Assembly (NCBI GenBank): GCA_938084585.1 | Contig: CALKFF010000011.1 | Span: forward strand, 1-64,000 | Length of the DNA stretch: 64,000 bases | Source of the DNA: an uncultured Flavobacteriales bacterium | Lineage (GTDB): Bacteria > Bacteroidota > Bacteroidia > Flavobacteriales_D > Sanyastnellaceae | Direction: 5' to 3' | In this document: positions 1 to 9,886 of the stretch, one piece after another | Layout: each line of letters begins with the position of its first letter | How positions within the stretch are numbered: the stretch's first letter is position 1 | Translations under genes and position numbers: made by a program | The notes under the pieces: generated by a model | Seen by the model: the letters and a program-made list of their open reading frames with translations, nothing else | Database searches by the model: none | Told to the model about the DNA's origin: nothing

Positions 1-1
1 G

Positions 2-283
2 GATGCGAATGGCGGCACATGGGAAGGCGATGGCAAGACCCTGCTGGGCAACTACATCACCGAAGAAGAGCTTTGGGCATGCACCTCCTGCCAGGCCTGC
101 GTGCAAGCTTGCCCCGTCAACATCTCCCCCATGGGCATCGTTCTCGACATGCGTCGCAGCTTGATCATGGAGGACAGCAAATCGCCAGAGTCCATCACGT
201 CTATGTTCAACAATATTGAAAACAACGGTGCGCCGTGGGCCTTCCCCGCAGCCAGCCGTGGAGATTGGACCCAAGAATCCTGA
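2..283 (+). CDS. 4Fe-4S ferredoxin / heterodisulfide-reductase subunit C-like protein (C-terminal part, 5' truncated by window)
   Basis: Open frame from base 2 to TGA at 281-283; translation has CTSCQACVQACPVNISPMG, a 4Fe-4S motif; directly followed by an HdrB-like gene. Confidence 0.85.
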   Translation, partial: DANGGTWEGDGKTLLGNYITEEELWACTSCQACVQACPVNISPMGIVLDMRRSLIMEDSKSPESITSMFNNIENNGAPWAFPAASRGDWTQES

Positions 284-286
284 ACC

Positions 287-1108
287 ATGAGCACGTTTCA
301 AGTTCCTACGTTGGCGGACATGACCGCCCAAGGCACGACACCTGAAGTGTTGTTTTGGGTGGGGTGCGCAGGCAGTTTTGACGACCGAGCCAAGCGCATC
401 ACCAAAGCCATTGCCCGCATCCTTCACCATTGCGAAGTGCCCTTTGCGGTGCTCGGCGCGGAAGAAAGCTGCACCGGCGATCCGGCCAAACGAGCCGGCA
501 ATGAATTCCTGTTCCAGATGCAGGCCGCCCAGAACATTGCGGTGCTCAACGGCTACGAAGTAAAACGCATCGTGACGGGTTGCCCACACTGCTTCAACGT
601 GCTCAAGAACGAGTACCCTGAGCTCGGAGGGAACTACGAAGTGATGCACCACACGCAATTCATCCGCGACTTGATCGACCAAGGCCGACTGAAGGTCGCC
701 GACGGCAACCCCTTCAAAGGACGGCGCATCACGTTCCACGACCCCTGCTACCTCGGACGGGGCAACGGCGAATACGCCGCGCCGCGCGAGGTGTTGAGCA
801 CCTTGGACGCAGAGCTCGTGGAGATGCGTCGCTGCAAGCAGAACGGCTTGTGTTGCGGAGCTGGCGGCGCCCAAATGTTCAAGGAAGCCGAGAAAGGCAA
901 CCGCGAAGTGAACCACGAACGCACAAACGACGTCCTGGACGCCAAGCCCCAAGTGGTGGCGACCGGATGCCCATTCTGCAACACCATGATGACCGACGGC
1001 GTGAAAAACGCCGAACGCGAGAGCTCGATCGACGTGAAAGACATCGCAGAACTCATCGCCGAGGCGGCCGATTTGGTACCCTCTTCCACCTCCCAAGACA
1101 CACCTTAA
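287..1108 (+). CDS. (Fe-S)-binding protein, CCG-domain (HdrB/GlpC-like)
   Basis: 273 aa; CCG-domain Cys motifs, e.g. GLCCGAGGAQMFKE...GCPFC and a paired upstream half-motif. Confidence 0.88.
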   Translation: MSTFQVPTLADMTAQGTTPEVLFWVGCAGSFDDRAKRITKAIARILHHCEVPFAVLGAEESCTGDPAKRAGNEFLFQMQAAQNIAVLNGYEVKRIVTGCPHCFNVLKNEYPELGGNYEVMHHTQFIRDLIDQGRLKVADGNPFKGRRITFHDPCYLGRGNGEYAAPREVLSTLDAELVEMRRCKQNGLCCGAGGAQMFKEAEKGNREVNHERTNDVLDAKPQVVATGCPFCNTMMTDGVKNAERESSIDVKDIAELIAEAADLVPSSTSQDTP

Positions 1109-1117
1109 TTTCATTTC

Positions 1118-1864
1118 ATGCTTCTTGAAGGAAAAGTCGCCATCGTGACAGGCGCTTCCCGCGGCATTGGCAAGGCCATTGCCCAACAGTTCATCGCCCA
1201 AGGCGCCAAAGTGGCGTTCACCTACCGCAGCTCGGCCGAAGCGGCCAAGGCCCTCGAAGACGAGCTCAGCGCAGGAGGTGGCACCGTGCAAGGCTTCCAA
1301 TCGGACGCCGCGAGCATGACCGACGCAGAACGCTTGGTGAAGGAGGTCGTGGAGGCCTTCGGCACCGTGGACATTGTCATCAACAACGCGGGCATCACCG
1401 ACGACACCCTGCTCATGCGCATGACTGAAGAGCAATGGGACCGCGTGATCAGCGTCAACCTGAAGAGCTGCTTCAACTTGACCAAGGCCGTGATGCGCAC
1501 CATGCTCAAGGCACGCGCCGGATCCATCGTGAACATCTCCTCTGTCGTCGGCGTCCAAGGCAACGCCGGCCAAGCCAATTACGCCGCCTCCAAAGCCGGC
1601 ATCCTCGGCTTCACGAAGTCCGTGGCCCTGGAGTTGGGCAGCCGCAACATCCGTTGCAACGCCATTGCCCCTGGGTTCATTGAAACCGAAATGACCGCAA
1701 AACTCGACGAGGACACCGTCCAAGGGTGGCGCGACGCCATTCCTTTGAAGCGGGGCGGCACGCCAGAGGACGTGGCCAACTTGTGCGTCTTCCTGGCGAG
1801 CGACATGAGCTCGTACATCACCGGCCAAACACTCAACGTGGATGGCGGCATGATCACCGCGTAA
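1118..1864 (+). CDS. fabG: 3-oxoacyl-[acyl-carrier-protein] reductase
   Basis: 248 aa SDR; TGASRGIG, NNAGIT, YAASKAG and C-terminal GQTLNVDGGM motifs. Confidence 0.93.
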   Translation: MLLEGKVAIVTGASRGIGKAIAQQFIAQGAKVAFTYRSSAEAAKALEDELSAGGGTVQGFQSDAASMTDAERLVKEVVEAFGTVDIVINNAGITDDTLLMRMTEEQWDRVISVNLKSCFNLTKAVMRTMLKARAGSIVNISSVVGVQGNAGQANYAASKAGILGFTKSVALELGSRNIRCNAIAPGFIETEMTAKLDEDTVQGWRDAIPLKRGGTPEDVANLCVFLASDMSSYITGQTLNVDGGMITA

Positions 1865-1883
1865 GGCTGCACGCACCGCCTTC

Positions 1884-4010
1884 ATGAACTGGTCAGACCT
1901 CATCGTGAACGCCGAACCCTGGCAAGGGGCGGTGCTTGGCGCGGGGTGTTTGATCTTGACCGCACTTCTGTACGGCTGGGGCACCGACCGCCCCAAACCC
2001 ACCTGGCTCCTGGCGCTGTTGCGCTTGGCCTCGCTGGGCGTGCTCGCCCTGTTGCTCCTCGAGCCCATGGTTCGACGCAACACCGAATCGGTGGAACGTC
2101 CCTTGCTGCCCGTCTTGGTGGACCAGTCGTCCTCCCAATGGACCGGCGCCGACAGCCTGACGCGCCGTGACGCTTTGGCGACGTTGGTCGACGCGTTGCC
2201 GAGATGGACGGAGACCGAAGGGTGGGACATGGCCTTGCTGGGCTTCGACCGAGATGTGGTTGAGTTGTCGACTGCCGGCTGGCAGCCCGACGGGAAACGC
2301 ACCGACCTCGGCGGCGCGCTTGAAACCGTGCGCAGCCGATTCGTCCACCGCAATGTCCCGGCCGTGGTCGTGGTGACAGACGGCCGGGTGAACCGTGGCC
2401 CCGACCCGGAGTACAGCGCCCGCAAGCTCGAAGTGCCGCACGTCTTTGTCGGCACAGGAGACACCGCCGTCGTGAAGGACCTGGACCTGACGGACCTGCG
2501 GATGAACGAAGTGGCCTACTTGGGCAACGCCTTCCCCGTCGAAGTGACGGTGCGGTCTCGAGGGTTTCAAGATGTTCCCCTCCTGGTTCAGCTGACTTCA
2601 GGAGGCCAAATCCTGGATTCCAAACCCTGGACCCCTGGCCAAGACTTGGCAAGCACCACATGGACCACCCAACTTGACGCGGACAAGGCGGGCTTGCGCA
2701 ACGTGACCGCGCGCATCCAGGTGCAAGGAGGCGCGTCCATCGCCGAAGCCACGTCGGCCAACAATTCAAGAAGCGCGTCCATTGAAGTCTTGGAGAGCCG
2801 CCGGAAAGTCTTGTTCGTGGCGCTGGCCCCACACCCCGATCTGGCGGCCCTCCGCGCGGCCGCGGAAACGAACCAGCACCAAGAAACCGACGTGCTTTGG
2901 CTGTCGGACGAACTGCCTGCCGAACTGCCCGAACACGACGTGCTGGTGCTTCATCACATCAACCCGCTGGAATGGCCCAGAAATTGGTCCGACGACGTGC
3001 AACGCAGCCCAGCCCTTTGGGTGCTCGGGCACGCCAACAGCACCTGGCGAGACTGGGGCATGGGACGGCTTGGATTCTCGCTTGACGCAGAGGACCTCAT
3101 CACCGAGGCCCAAGGGCAGGTGACCCGGCCGTTCGACGCATTCCCCTTGCCCGAGGCGCTGACCAGCATGACGGACATGTGGCCGCCGTTGGCTTGCCCC
3201 ACGGGGACGTACACGGTGTCGCCCACGCTGAATGCCGCCTTGACCCAACAAGTGGGTCCTGTCACCACCGACTGGCCCCTTTGGGCTGTCAGAAAAGAAG
3301 CCAACGCCCGCACCGCAGTGACGTTGGGCGAGGGATTGTGGCGGTGGCGGATCCAAGACGTCGCCCAGCACAACGGAGAAAGCGCGGCCTTTGACGCGTT
3401 GGTCAACGGCACCTTGCAATACCTGAGCAGCAGAACGGACGTGAACCGTTTGCGCATCCAAGCCCCGGAGCGGCTGGACGAAGACGTGCGCTGCACCTTC
3501 GTGGCCGAGTTGTACGACGCCTCACTAGCCCCAACCAAAGACGTCGACGTTCTCCTGTCCTTGACCCAACGAGGCGGTCTGGCCACCGAGCACAATTTCG
3601 CGGCGAATGCACGCGGCACCGACTTGACCGCAGACCTCGGCAACCTCCTTCCCGGCGTGTATGACTGGGAGGCACGGTGCACGCAAGGCGGAGAGTCCTT
3701 GAAAGAAACCGGCACCCTTGTGGTTCAGGAGGTTCAGGCTGAAGCGAGCCTCTCCCCTGCCAACCACCGCATGCTTCGGAGGATGGCCACAGCGACATCA
3801 GGGACTTTTTTGGGCACCTTGAACGCCCCAGAAGACGCCCCTGCACTCCAGCGCGCGTGGGACGCCTTCTCGGCCCAACTGTCCGCCCAAGACGTGGTGC
3901 ACATGAGCAGCGAACGGCAACCCCTGCATGCCGAAGTCTGGCTGCTGGTTGTCTTGCTCGCTTTGTTGACGACAGAGTGGGCCATCCGACGCTCAGCTGG
4001 CGCACGCTGA
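1884..4010 (+). CDS. Membrane-anchored VWA-like protein of unknown function
   Basis: 708 aa; N-terminal TM helices, MIDAS-like DQSSS, VVVVTDGRVNRG, C-terminal TM helix. Confidence 0.6.
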   Translation: MNWSDLIVNAEPWQGAVLGAGCLILTALLYGWGTDRPKPTWLLALLRLASLGVLALLLLEPMVRRNTESVERPLLPVLVDQSSSQWTGADSLTRRDALATLVDALPRWTETEGWDMALLGFDRDVVELSTAGWQPDGKRTDLGGALETVRSRFVHRNVPAVVVVTDGRVNRGPDPEYSARKLEVPHVFVGTGDTAVVKDLDLTDLRMNEVAYLGNAFPVEVTVRSRGFQDVPLLVQLTSGGQILDSKPWTPGQDLASTTWTTQLDADKAGLRNVTARIQVQGGASIAEATSANNSRSASIEVLESRRKVLFVALAPHPDLAALRAAAETNQHQETDVLWLSDELPAELPEHDVLVLHHINPLEWPRNWSDDVQRSPALWVLGHANSTWRDWGMGRLGFSLDAEDLITEAQGQVTRPFDAFPLPEALTSMTDMWPPLACPTGTYTVSPTLNAALTQQVGPVTTDWPLWAVRKEANARTAVTLGEGLWRWRIQDVAQHNGESAAFDALVNGTLQYLSSRTDVNRLRIQAPERLDEDVRCTFVAELYDASLAPTKDVDVLLSLTQRGGLATEHNFAANARGTDLTADLGNLLPGVYDWEARCTQGGESLKETGTLVVQEVQAEASLSPANHRMLRRMATATSGTFLGTLNAPEDAPALQRAWDAFSAQLSAQDVVHMSSERQPLHAEVWLLVVLLALLTTEWAIRRSAGAR

Positions 4011-4023
4011 TTAAATTCAGCCC

Positions 4024-4866
4024 ATGAACAACATGTCCGCCTCCCCGGAGGACCGCCGCAAGCTTCGCGGCATCCTCCTCGCCTTGATCGTCTTCCTCCC
4101 CGTCTTCATTCTGTGGGGATCCCTGACCGTGACCGTGCCCTCTGGTTATGCCGGTTTGACCTTCCACACGTTTGGAGAAGGCGTCGACCCTGAAGAAGCT
4201 CCACTCAAGAGCGGCTTCCACTTCAAGGCCCCCTGGAACAAGGTTTACGAGTACGAAATCCGTCAAACCGAGCAAATGGAAGCGCTGGAAGTCCTGAGCT
4301 CCAATTTGCTCAAGATCAACATGGACATGACGGTCTTCACCCAACCCCAATACGACAAGTTGGGCTACTTGGAAATTGAGCGCGGCCGCAACTACGAAGA
4401 GAAAGTCATCCGACCTGCCATGCGCTCGGTCGCCCGCGAGGTGATTGCGAAGTACCTGCCTGAAGAGTTCAACACCACCAAGCGTGAGCAAATCCAACTG
4501 GAGATCAAGGCACAACTGGCCAGCAAACTGGCCGAGAACTACGTCCAACTGAACGACGTGCTGATTCGCAACATCCAGTTGCCTGTGACCTTGGAGAAGG
4601 CCATCGAACGCAAGCTGCAGCAAGAGCAGGAATCGTTGGAGTACGAATTCCGCTTGGAGAAAGCCCAAAAAGAAGCCGACCGCCTCCGCATCGAGGCCGC
4701 GGGCATTCGGGACTTCGAGGAAATCATCTCGAAGGGCCTCAGCGACAAACTCTTGAAGTGGAAAGGCATCGAAGCCACCAAAGAGATCGCCAAGAGCAAC
4801 AACTCCAAGGTGGTCATCGTGGGAGGCGGCGAGGGCGGCCTGCCCATCATCCTCGGCAACGACTGA
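4024..4866 (+). CDS. Prohibitin / SPFH-domain protein
   Basis: 280 aa; N-terminal TM, SPFH-type body and coiled coil (QQEQESLEYEFRLEKAQKEADRLRIEAAGIRDF). Confidence 0.85.
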   Translation: MNNMSASPEDRRKLRGILLALIVFLPVFILWGSLTVTVPSGYAGLTFHTFGEGVDPEEAPLKSGFHFKAPWNKVYEYEIRQTEQMEALEVLSSNLLKINMDMTVFTQPQYDKLGYLEIERGRNYEEKVIRPAMRSVAREVIAKYLPEEFNTTKREQIQLEIKAQLASKLAENYVQLNDVLIRNIQLPVTLEKAIERKLQQEQESLEYEFRLEKAQKEADRLRIEAAGIRDFEEIISKGLSDKLLKWKGIEATKEIAKSNNSKVVIVGGGEGGLPIILGND

Positions 4867-4892
4867 GGGCCCAAATCCGAAACCTTTGAACA

Positions 4893-4924
4893 CAAAAAGA
4901 CCCGCCATCTGGCGGGTCTTTTTG
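4893..4924. terminator. Bidirectional rho-independent terminator
   Basis: AAAAAGACCCGCC-ATCT-GGCGGGTCTTTTT between convergent genes. Confidence 0.85.
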
Positions 4925-4955
4925 TTGCTGGAAGCTTCGCTTCCTGACGTTGGAC

Positions 4956-5198
4956 TTACTTGGCCTCGAGAACGCCGAGCTCCTCGCCGCGCTTCATGGC
5001 TGCGAGCACACCGATCTTGCTGATGGTGCGGATGGCCTTGGCCGAGACGCGCAACGTCACCCAACGGTCTTCCTCTGGAATGTAGAAGCGCTTGCGCTGG
5101 AGGTTGGGATAGAAACGACGCTTCGTCTTGCGCTGTGAGTGCGAGACGTTGTTTCCAACCATCACTTTCTTCCCGGTAATTTGACAGACGCGGCTCAT
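4956..5198 (-). CDS. rpmB: 50S ribosomal protein L28
   Basis: 80 aa [35 protein letters not shown]28 signature. Confidence 0.96.
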   Translation of the reverse strand: MSRVCQITGKKVMVGNNVSHSQRKTKRRFYPNLQRKRFYIPEEDRWVTLRVSAKAIRTISKIGVLAAMKRGEELGVLEAK

Positions 5199-5237
5199 GG
5201 CTCTAAAATTTAGGACTGCAAAGAAACAACTTTTTGG

Positions 5238-6509
5238 TCATTCCTCCAACGCCGAAGCGCCCTGATTCTTGACTTCTTGGTGCAAGTGGGTCAAAATCCG
5301 ACGCGAGGCGCGTTGGACGATGCGGGCGCGCTGCGATCCAAAGCGGTGCACCCAGGCCTTCGAGCCGTGCGGACCGGCCACGGCCATCCAAACCATGCCC
5401 ACGGGCTTGTCTTCCGTCCCGCCGCTGGGCCCAGCGACTCCGGAGGTCGCCACACCCCAAGTCGTCCCAAGCCGTTGCCTCACCCCTTCCGCCATGGCCC
5501 GCACCACCGCCTCGCTCACCGCGCCCTGCGTCTCAAGCGCAGACGCAGGGACGCCCAGAACCTCTTGCTTCACCAGGTTGTCGTAGGCCACCACGGATCC
5601 CAAATAGGAAGCGCTGGCTCCCGGCACGGCCGTGAGCATTTGGGCGACGGTCCCTCCCGTGCATGACTCCGCCGTGGACACGGATTGCCCCTGCGATTCG
5701 AGCAGCTGGAGCACTGCGCCGGCAATGTCGATGTTGCCTCGCCCAACCACATGGGGTTCGATGAGCTCCAACAACGTGGCTGTTTCCGATGCGATCAAGA
5801 CTTCCAACTTCGCCCGATCGGACGCAGGACCGTGGACGCCCAGCCGCATTTTCACTTGCCCTGGAGACGGCAAATACGCCAAGGACACCCCTTTGGCCGG
5901 CAAGCCATCTTCCCACGACGCCACCAGTGCTGCGAGCGAGCTTTCTCCAATCCCTGCCGTGACCACCGTTTCGTACAACGTCGTGGGCAGCTCGAAGTGG
6001 CCCCTCAATCGCGGCAACACCTCTTGGGTCATCAACCCCTCCATCTCGTAAGGCACCCCTGGCATGCTCACGACCACTTTCCCGTCGCGTTCAAACCACA
6101 TCCCTGACGCCGTGCCCAGGGGGTTGGGCAACACCGTGCACGCCTCGGGCAACATGGCCTGAAGCCGGTTCACCTCCAAAAAAGGCACGTTCCGCGAATT
6201 GAACCACGCCTCGATGGCTTCGGCAATCGATTCATGCATGACCAGCGGGGTGTCGAAGTAGGACGCCAACACATGTTTTGTGACGTCGTCCTTGGTCGGC
6301 CCCAGTCCGCCTGTGATCAGGACGGCATCCGCGGAGGCCAGGCCCCGGTCGAGCGCATCGACGATGTCCTTGGGCTTGTCGGCGATGACCTCAGTTCCGG
6401 ACACCACCCACCCCTCCATGGTGAGTTCCTGCCCCATCCAGGCCGCGTTGGTGTTGACGGTTTGGCCGATCAACAACTCGTCTCCGATGGAAATCAAATG
6501 AATGCGCAT
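5238..6509 (-). CDS. cinA: CinA family nicotinamide-nucleotide amidohydrolase / competence-damage inducible protein
   Basis: MRIHLISIGDELLIGQTVN N-terminus; C-terminal ESCTGG...SGVAGPSGGTEDKPVG. Start set at 6509 because the longer ORF start (6533) lies inside a terminator. Confidence 0.93.
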   Translation of the reverse strand: MRIHLISIGDELLIGQTVNTNAAWMGQELTMEGWVVSGTEVIADKPKDIVDALDRGLASADAVLITGGLGPTKDDVTKHVLASYFDTPLVMHESIAEAIEAWFNSRNVPFLEVNRLQAMLPEACTVLPNPLGTASGMWFERDGKVVVSMPGVPYEMEGLMTQEVLPRLRGHFELPTTLYETVVTAGIGESSLAALVASWEDGLPAKGVSLAYLPSPGQVKMRLGVHGPASDRAKLEVLIASETATLLELIEPHVVGRGNIDIAGAVLQLLESQGQSVSTAESCTGGTVAQMLTAVPGASASYLGSVVAYDNLVKQEVLGVPASALETQGAVSEAVVRAMAEGVRQRLGTTWGVATSGVAGPSGGTEDKPVGMVWMAVAGPHGSKAWVHRFGSQRARIVQRASRRILTHLHQEVKNQGASALEE

Positions 6510-6521
6510 GGGCTTGAAATG

Positions 6522-6550
6522 AAAAAGCGGCACCCGCAGGCGCCGCTTTC
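6522..6550 (-). terminator. Rho-independent terminator of the T9SS-sorted protein gene
   Basis: AAAGCGGC...GCCGCTTT stem followed by a T-run on the minus strand. Confidence 0.7.
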
Positions 6551-6586
6551 AAAGGTCGGGACAACGTCCCTCAATTCAAGCATGCA

Positions 6587-8497
6587 TCACTGCACCGCAA
6601 GGCGCACAACTGTGCGGGCGGTGCCTTGGCTGAGCTCCACGAAGTACAAGCCTGCAGGCAAGGTGCGCACGTCGAGCTTCTCCACCAAACCTGTGGTGGT
6701 CCAAGCCATGTGCTCACGGCCTTCCACGTCCAACACGCGCACCTCATGCGCCCCGGGACGGTCAATCACGAGCTCCACCACGGTGTTGGCGGGGTTGGGG
6801 AACAACTGCACTTGGCCTGCTTGGAAGGCTTCTTCCAAGCCCACCCAATCTTCGAAGTCGATGTCCGCACACTCGCCCAAGTCGGCGATCGGCACGCGAA
6901 GGTGCACGATGTCGTTCACATCCATGGGGTCCTCGTCGCCGCGGATGTGCAATCCTGGCTCAAAGTCACGCTGGTAAATCAGCTCAATGTACTCGTCCAC
7001 GCGCGGGGGCATCGACGCGAACATGGCCTCGTACCCGTCGAAGTCGACGTCCGGGGTCAAGTCACACGCTTCCTCGGTGTTCCAAGAGTTTCCGTTGTCC
7101 TCCGAGTTCACCACGTAGACGTGGCGGAAGTTCTGCAGGCCTGAAGAGTAGTTCTCCATGATGGCGCTGTAGCTCACGTAGAGGTTGGCGTCCTCGTCCG
7201 ACGACATGCTGGGGATGCCCGCCAGGTTCACGAAGTAGGCGGCGATGTCGTCCTCCAAGTCCAACCCTCCACTCTCGTCGATGTCGTACGCGTAGGCGAT
7301 GGTCACGCTGCTGTCGGGACCAAAGTCCTCCCGCCAGTACTGCAAGCCATTCGTGCCTGGGAAGTAGCTGAATCCGTCGTCGGTGGTGTCGGCGTCGGCG
7401 TAGTACATGCCGCCGTACACGCAGTGCACCGTGCCTTCCACGTCGACGTGGACGTCACCTGCGCCGTCGGAGTTGAAGTACTCCTGGGCAATGCCGTCGC
7501 CGTCAAAATCGTAGCCGAGTGAATCGGGAAGTCCTGCGTTGACCTCGTAAAGGTCCACTGGGAAATCCGCCAAAATGTGGTACTCCCAGTTGTCGCCTGC
7601 GTCGTCCGAGATCATGATGAAACTGTCACTGATGTCGTTGAAGACAGCGAACGCCACCACACCGCCTTCGGCGTGAATGCTGTAAGCGTCTGCACTCATG
7701 TTCACGAAGTTCGAAGAGTCCAACTCGGGAAAGGTTTGCATTTCCCAAGTGTCTCCGGAGTCCATGGAGCGGTAGTACAGCAGCGCCCCGTCTTGACCTT
7801 GGTACTCCGCACCGCCGTTGGCGATGGGCGTGGAGATGCAGATGACGTGGAGGATTTCGTCGTTCAATCCGCCCACTGCGGCGCGGGGCCAGAGGTTGCC
7901 AACTGTGGTCACTCCGTCGTCGAGCACGGCGTAGTTGGGCAAGTCGGAGTCCTCCCATGTGCCTGTGCCGGCGTCGCGGCGCACCATGTGAAGGGGCGTG
8001 TCGATGCCTGCGTGGCTGATGACCACCTCACGGCCGTCTCCGAGGTGGTTGATGGAAGGCCAACCGATGCGCACGTTTTCAATGCGCTCGTACGGCTGCT
8101 CGTCCCACACCTCACCGTCGTAGAAATTGTAGCCTGTGCCGCGGTCTTCGAACGGCGTCACGTCCAAGGACATGGTCCAAGCTGCGCTGACGGCATCTCC
8201 GTTGCCGGCCATGCGGTCGTCGATGGCGGCGTTCGATTGCAAGTCGTATTGGGTGATCCCGATGACCTGACGCTCCACCACCAAGTCACGCACTTGCACG
8301 TGGTCGGCAGATGGGGTGTGCTCGGAAGAAACGGGCGTCTCTGGACGGTGGTCGATGTCGAGCACGGCATGCGTCGGCATGGGTGCTTTCACCCGCGCGT
8401 GGGCGGGAAGTTGAGGGGCTTGGCCCAGGTCGTGCTTCTGGGCGAGCGAGGGCGCCGCGGCCAACAGACCGAGCGCGAGAAAGGCAAATTGTTTCAT
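6587..8497 (-). CDS. Secreted T9SS type A sorting-domain protein (sialidase/BNR-like repeats)
   Basis: 636 aa; signal peptide MKQFAFLALGLLAAAPSLAQ; repeated S-x-D-x-G-x-x-W motifs (SMDSGDTWEMQ, SDDAGDNWEYH, SEDNGNSWN); C-terminal LFPNPANTVVELVI...GLYFVELSQG. Confidence 0.82.
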   Translation of the reverse strand: MKQFAFLALGLLAAAPSLAQKHDLGQAPQLPAHARVKAPMPTHAVLDIDHRPETPVSSEHTPSADHVQVRDLVVERQVIGITQYDLQSNAAIDDRMAGNGDAVSAAWTMSLDVTPFEDRGTGYNFYDGEVWDEQPYERIENVRIGWPSINHLGDGREVVISHAGIDTPLHMVRRDAGTGTWEDSDLPNYAVLDDGVTTVGNLWPRAAVGGLNDEILHVICISTPIANGGAEYQGQDGALLYYRSMDSGDTWEMQTFPELDSSNFVNMSADAYSIHAEGGVVAFAVFNDISDSFIMISDDAGDNWEYHILADFPVDLYEVNAGLPDSLGYDFDGDGIAQEYFNSDGAGDVHVDVEGTVHCVYGGMYYADADTTDDGFSYFPGTNGLQYWREDFGPDSSVTIAYAYDIDESGGLDLEDDIAAYFVNLAGIPSMSSDEDANLYVSYSAIMENYSSGLQNFRHVYVVNSEDNGNSWNTEEACDLTPDVDFDGYEAMFASMPPRVDEYIELIYQRDFEPGLHIRGDEDPMDVNDIVHLRVPIADLGECADIDFEDWVGLEEAFQAGQVQLFPNPANTVVELVIDRPGAHEVRVLDVEGREHMAWTTTGLVEKLDVRTLPAGLYFVELSQGTARTVVRLAVQ

Positions 8498-8559
8498 GAA
8501 TCAGGTGATTTGTCGCCAAAATACCTCCCGCACTTGGGAGAAGCAAACCACCTGTCCCT

Positions 8560-9219
8560 TCAGGACTTGGGCAACGTGGCCAGGACGGTTTCGCGCCCCT
8601 TCACTTTTTGGTCCAGGCCCACGTGGATTTCGGTCCCCAACGGCAGAAACACGTCAATCCGAGACCCAAACTTGATGAAGCCAACCTCCTCGCCCGGGAC
8701 CACGTTCTGGCCGGGCTCGATGTAGTGCTTGATGCGTCGCGCCACCGCCCCGGCAATTTGACGGAACAGCACCGGGCCACGGTCGCCTTCGATCACCAAG
8801 GTGGTGCGTTCGTTTTCTGTGCTGCTCTTGGGGTGCCATGCCACGAGGTATTTCCCAGCGTGGTAGATGGCGTGGGTCACTCTGCCCGCCATGGGGGCCC
8901 ATTGCACGTGCACGTTCAGCGGGCTCATGAAAATGCTCACCTGAATGCGCTTGTCCCCAAACACCTCCGGCTCGTCCACCTCCTCAATGACCACCACCTT
9001 GCCGTCGGAGGGACACAGGATTTGGCCTTCAGCCGCCACAGGGGTGCGCTTGGGAACCCGGAAAAACTGGGCCACCAAAGTGAAATCGATCAAGGCCAAC
9101 ACAGCGACCAACTGGACCACCCACGTCGCCGCGTCCAACTGCCACGCCAAGGCCACAGCCACTCCTCCCACGGCCGCGACAAAGGCCATGATTCCAAATC
9201 CTTCTCGGTGAAACGTCAT
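8560..9219 (-). CDS. psd: Phosphatidylserine decarboxylase family protein
   Basis: MTFHREGFGIMAF start; PSDGKVVVIEEV; IKFGSRIDVFLP, a PSD C-terminal GS site. Confidence 0.9.
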   Translation of the reverse strand: MTFHREGFGIMAFVAAVGGVAVALAWQLDAATWVVQLVAVLALIDFTLVAQFFRVPKRTPVAAEGQILCPSDGKVVVIEEVDEPEVFGDKRIQVSIFMSPLNVHVQWAPMAGRVTHAIYHAGKYLVAWHPKSSTENERTTLVIEGDRGPVLFRQIAGAVARRIKHYIEPGQNVVPGEEVGFIKFGSRIDVFLPLGTEIHVGLDQKVKGRETVLATLPKS

Positions 9220-9223
9220 GCTT

Positions 9224-9886
9224 TCAGATTTCAGGTGCGAAAATGCACCAAAGAACCACATAGGTCGGCGCCGCGATCAAAAATCCATCGAAACGGTCCA
9301 TCACGCCTCCGTGGCCAGGCAACAGGTTGCCCGAGTCTTTCAAGCCTCGCCGGCGTTTCCACGCGCTTTGAATCAAATCGCCCGTCGTGGACAACGCCCC
9401 CATGAGCGCGCCGAGCCACATCCACTCCAATCCCAACGACGCCCACGCCACACAAGCGGAAGCCAACACGCCGCCCAAGGTGCCTTCCCACGATTTGCCA
9501 GGCGACACGGTGGGTGCAAGCTTGTGCTTGCCGAAGGGCTTGCCCACCACGAATGCGCCCGTGTCGTTGGCCCAAATCATCCACAAGAAGGACAACACCG
9601 GCCAAGGGTCGTAGGGCTTGGCTTCGCCCAGCCACACCAAAGCAGCCAACGCCGGCACAGGAAAGAGGATGGAAAGCGCTTTGGGGAATTTGGCCTCCGG
9701 GCATGCAGGGGCCTTGGCCCATTCCACCCACGCCAAGGCCGCGACCAACGCCCAAAGTCCCGCGTTGGTCCAAGGCGACCAGGCCACGGCACCCATCACC
9801 ACGGCCACGAACACCACGCCAGTCAACCCACGGGTGACCCATTCGTTGGACGACTTGCCACTCACGACTGGAGGTTTTGAAGCCAA
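9224..9886 (-). CDS. cdsA: Phosphatidate cytidylyltransferase
   Basis: 220 aa; ANDTGAFVVGKPFGKHKLAPTVSPGKSWEG...LKDSGNLLPGHGGVMDRFDGFL signature. Confidence 0.93.
   Translation of the reverse strand: MASKPPVVSGKSSNEWVTRGLTGVVFVAVVMGAVAWSPWTNAGLWALVAALAWVEWAKAPACPEAKFPKALSILFPVPALAALVWLGEAKPYDPWPVLSFLWMIWANDTGAFVVGKPFGKHKLAPTVSPGKSWEGTLGGVLASACVAWASLGLEWMWLGALMGALSTTGDLIQSAWKRRRGLKDSGNLLPGHGGVMDRFDGFLIAAPTYVVLWCIFAPEI

Noticed and set aside
2-1108. Methanogenesis-type heterodisulfide reductase
   Set aside because: HdrB/C-like Fe-S proteins are widespread in non-methanogens; no other methanogenesis genes here
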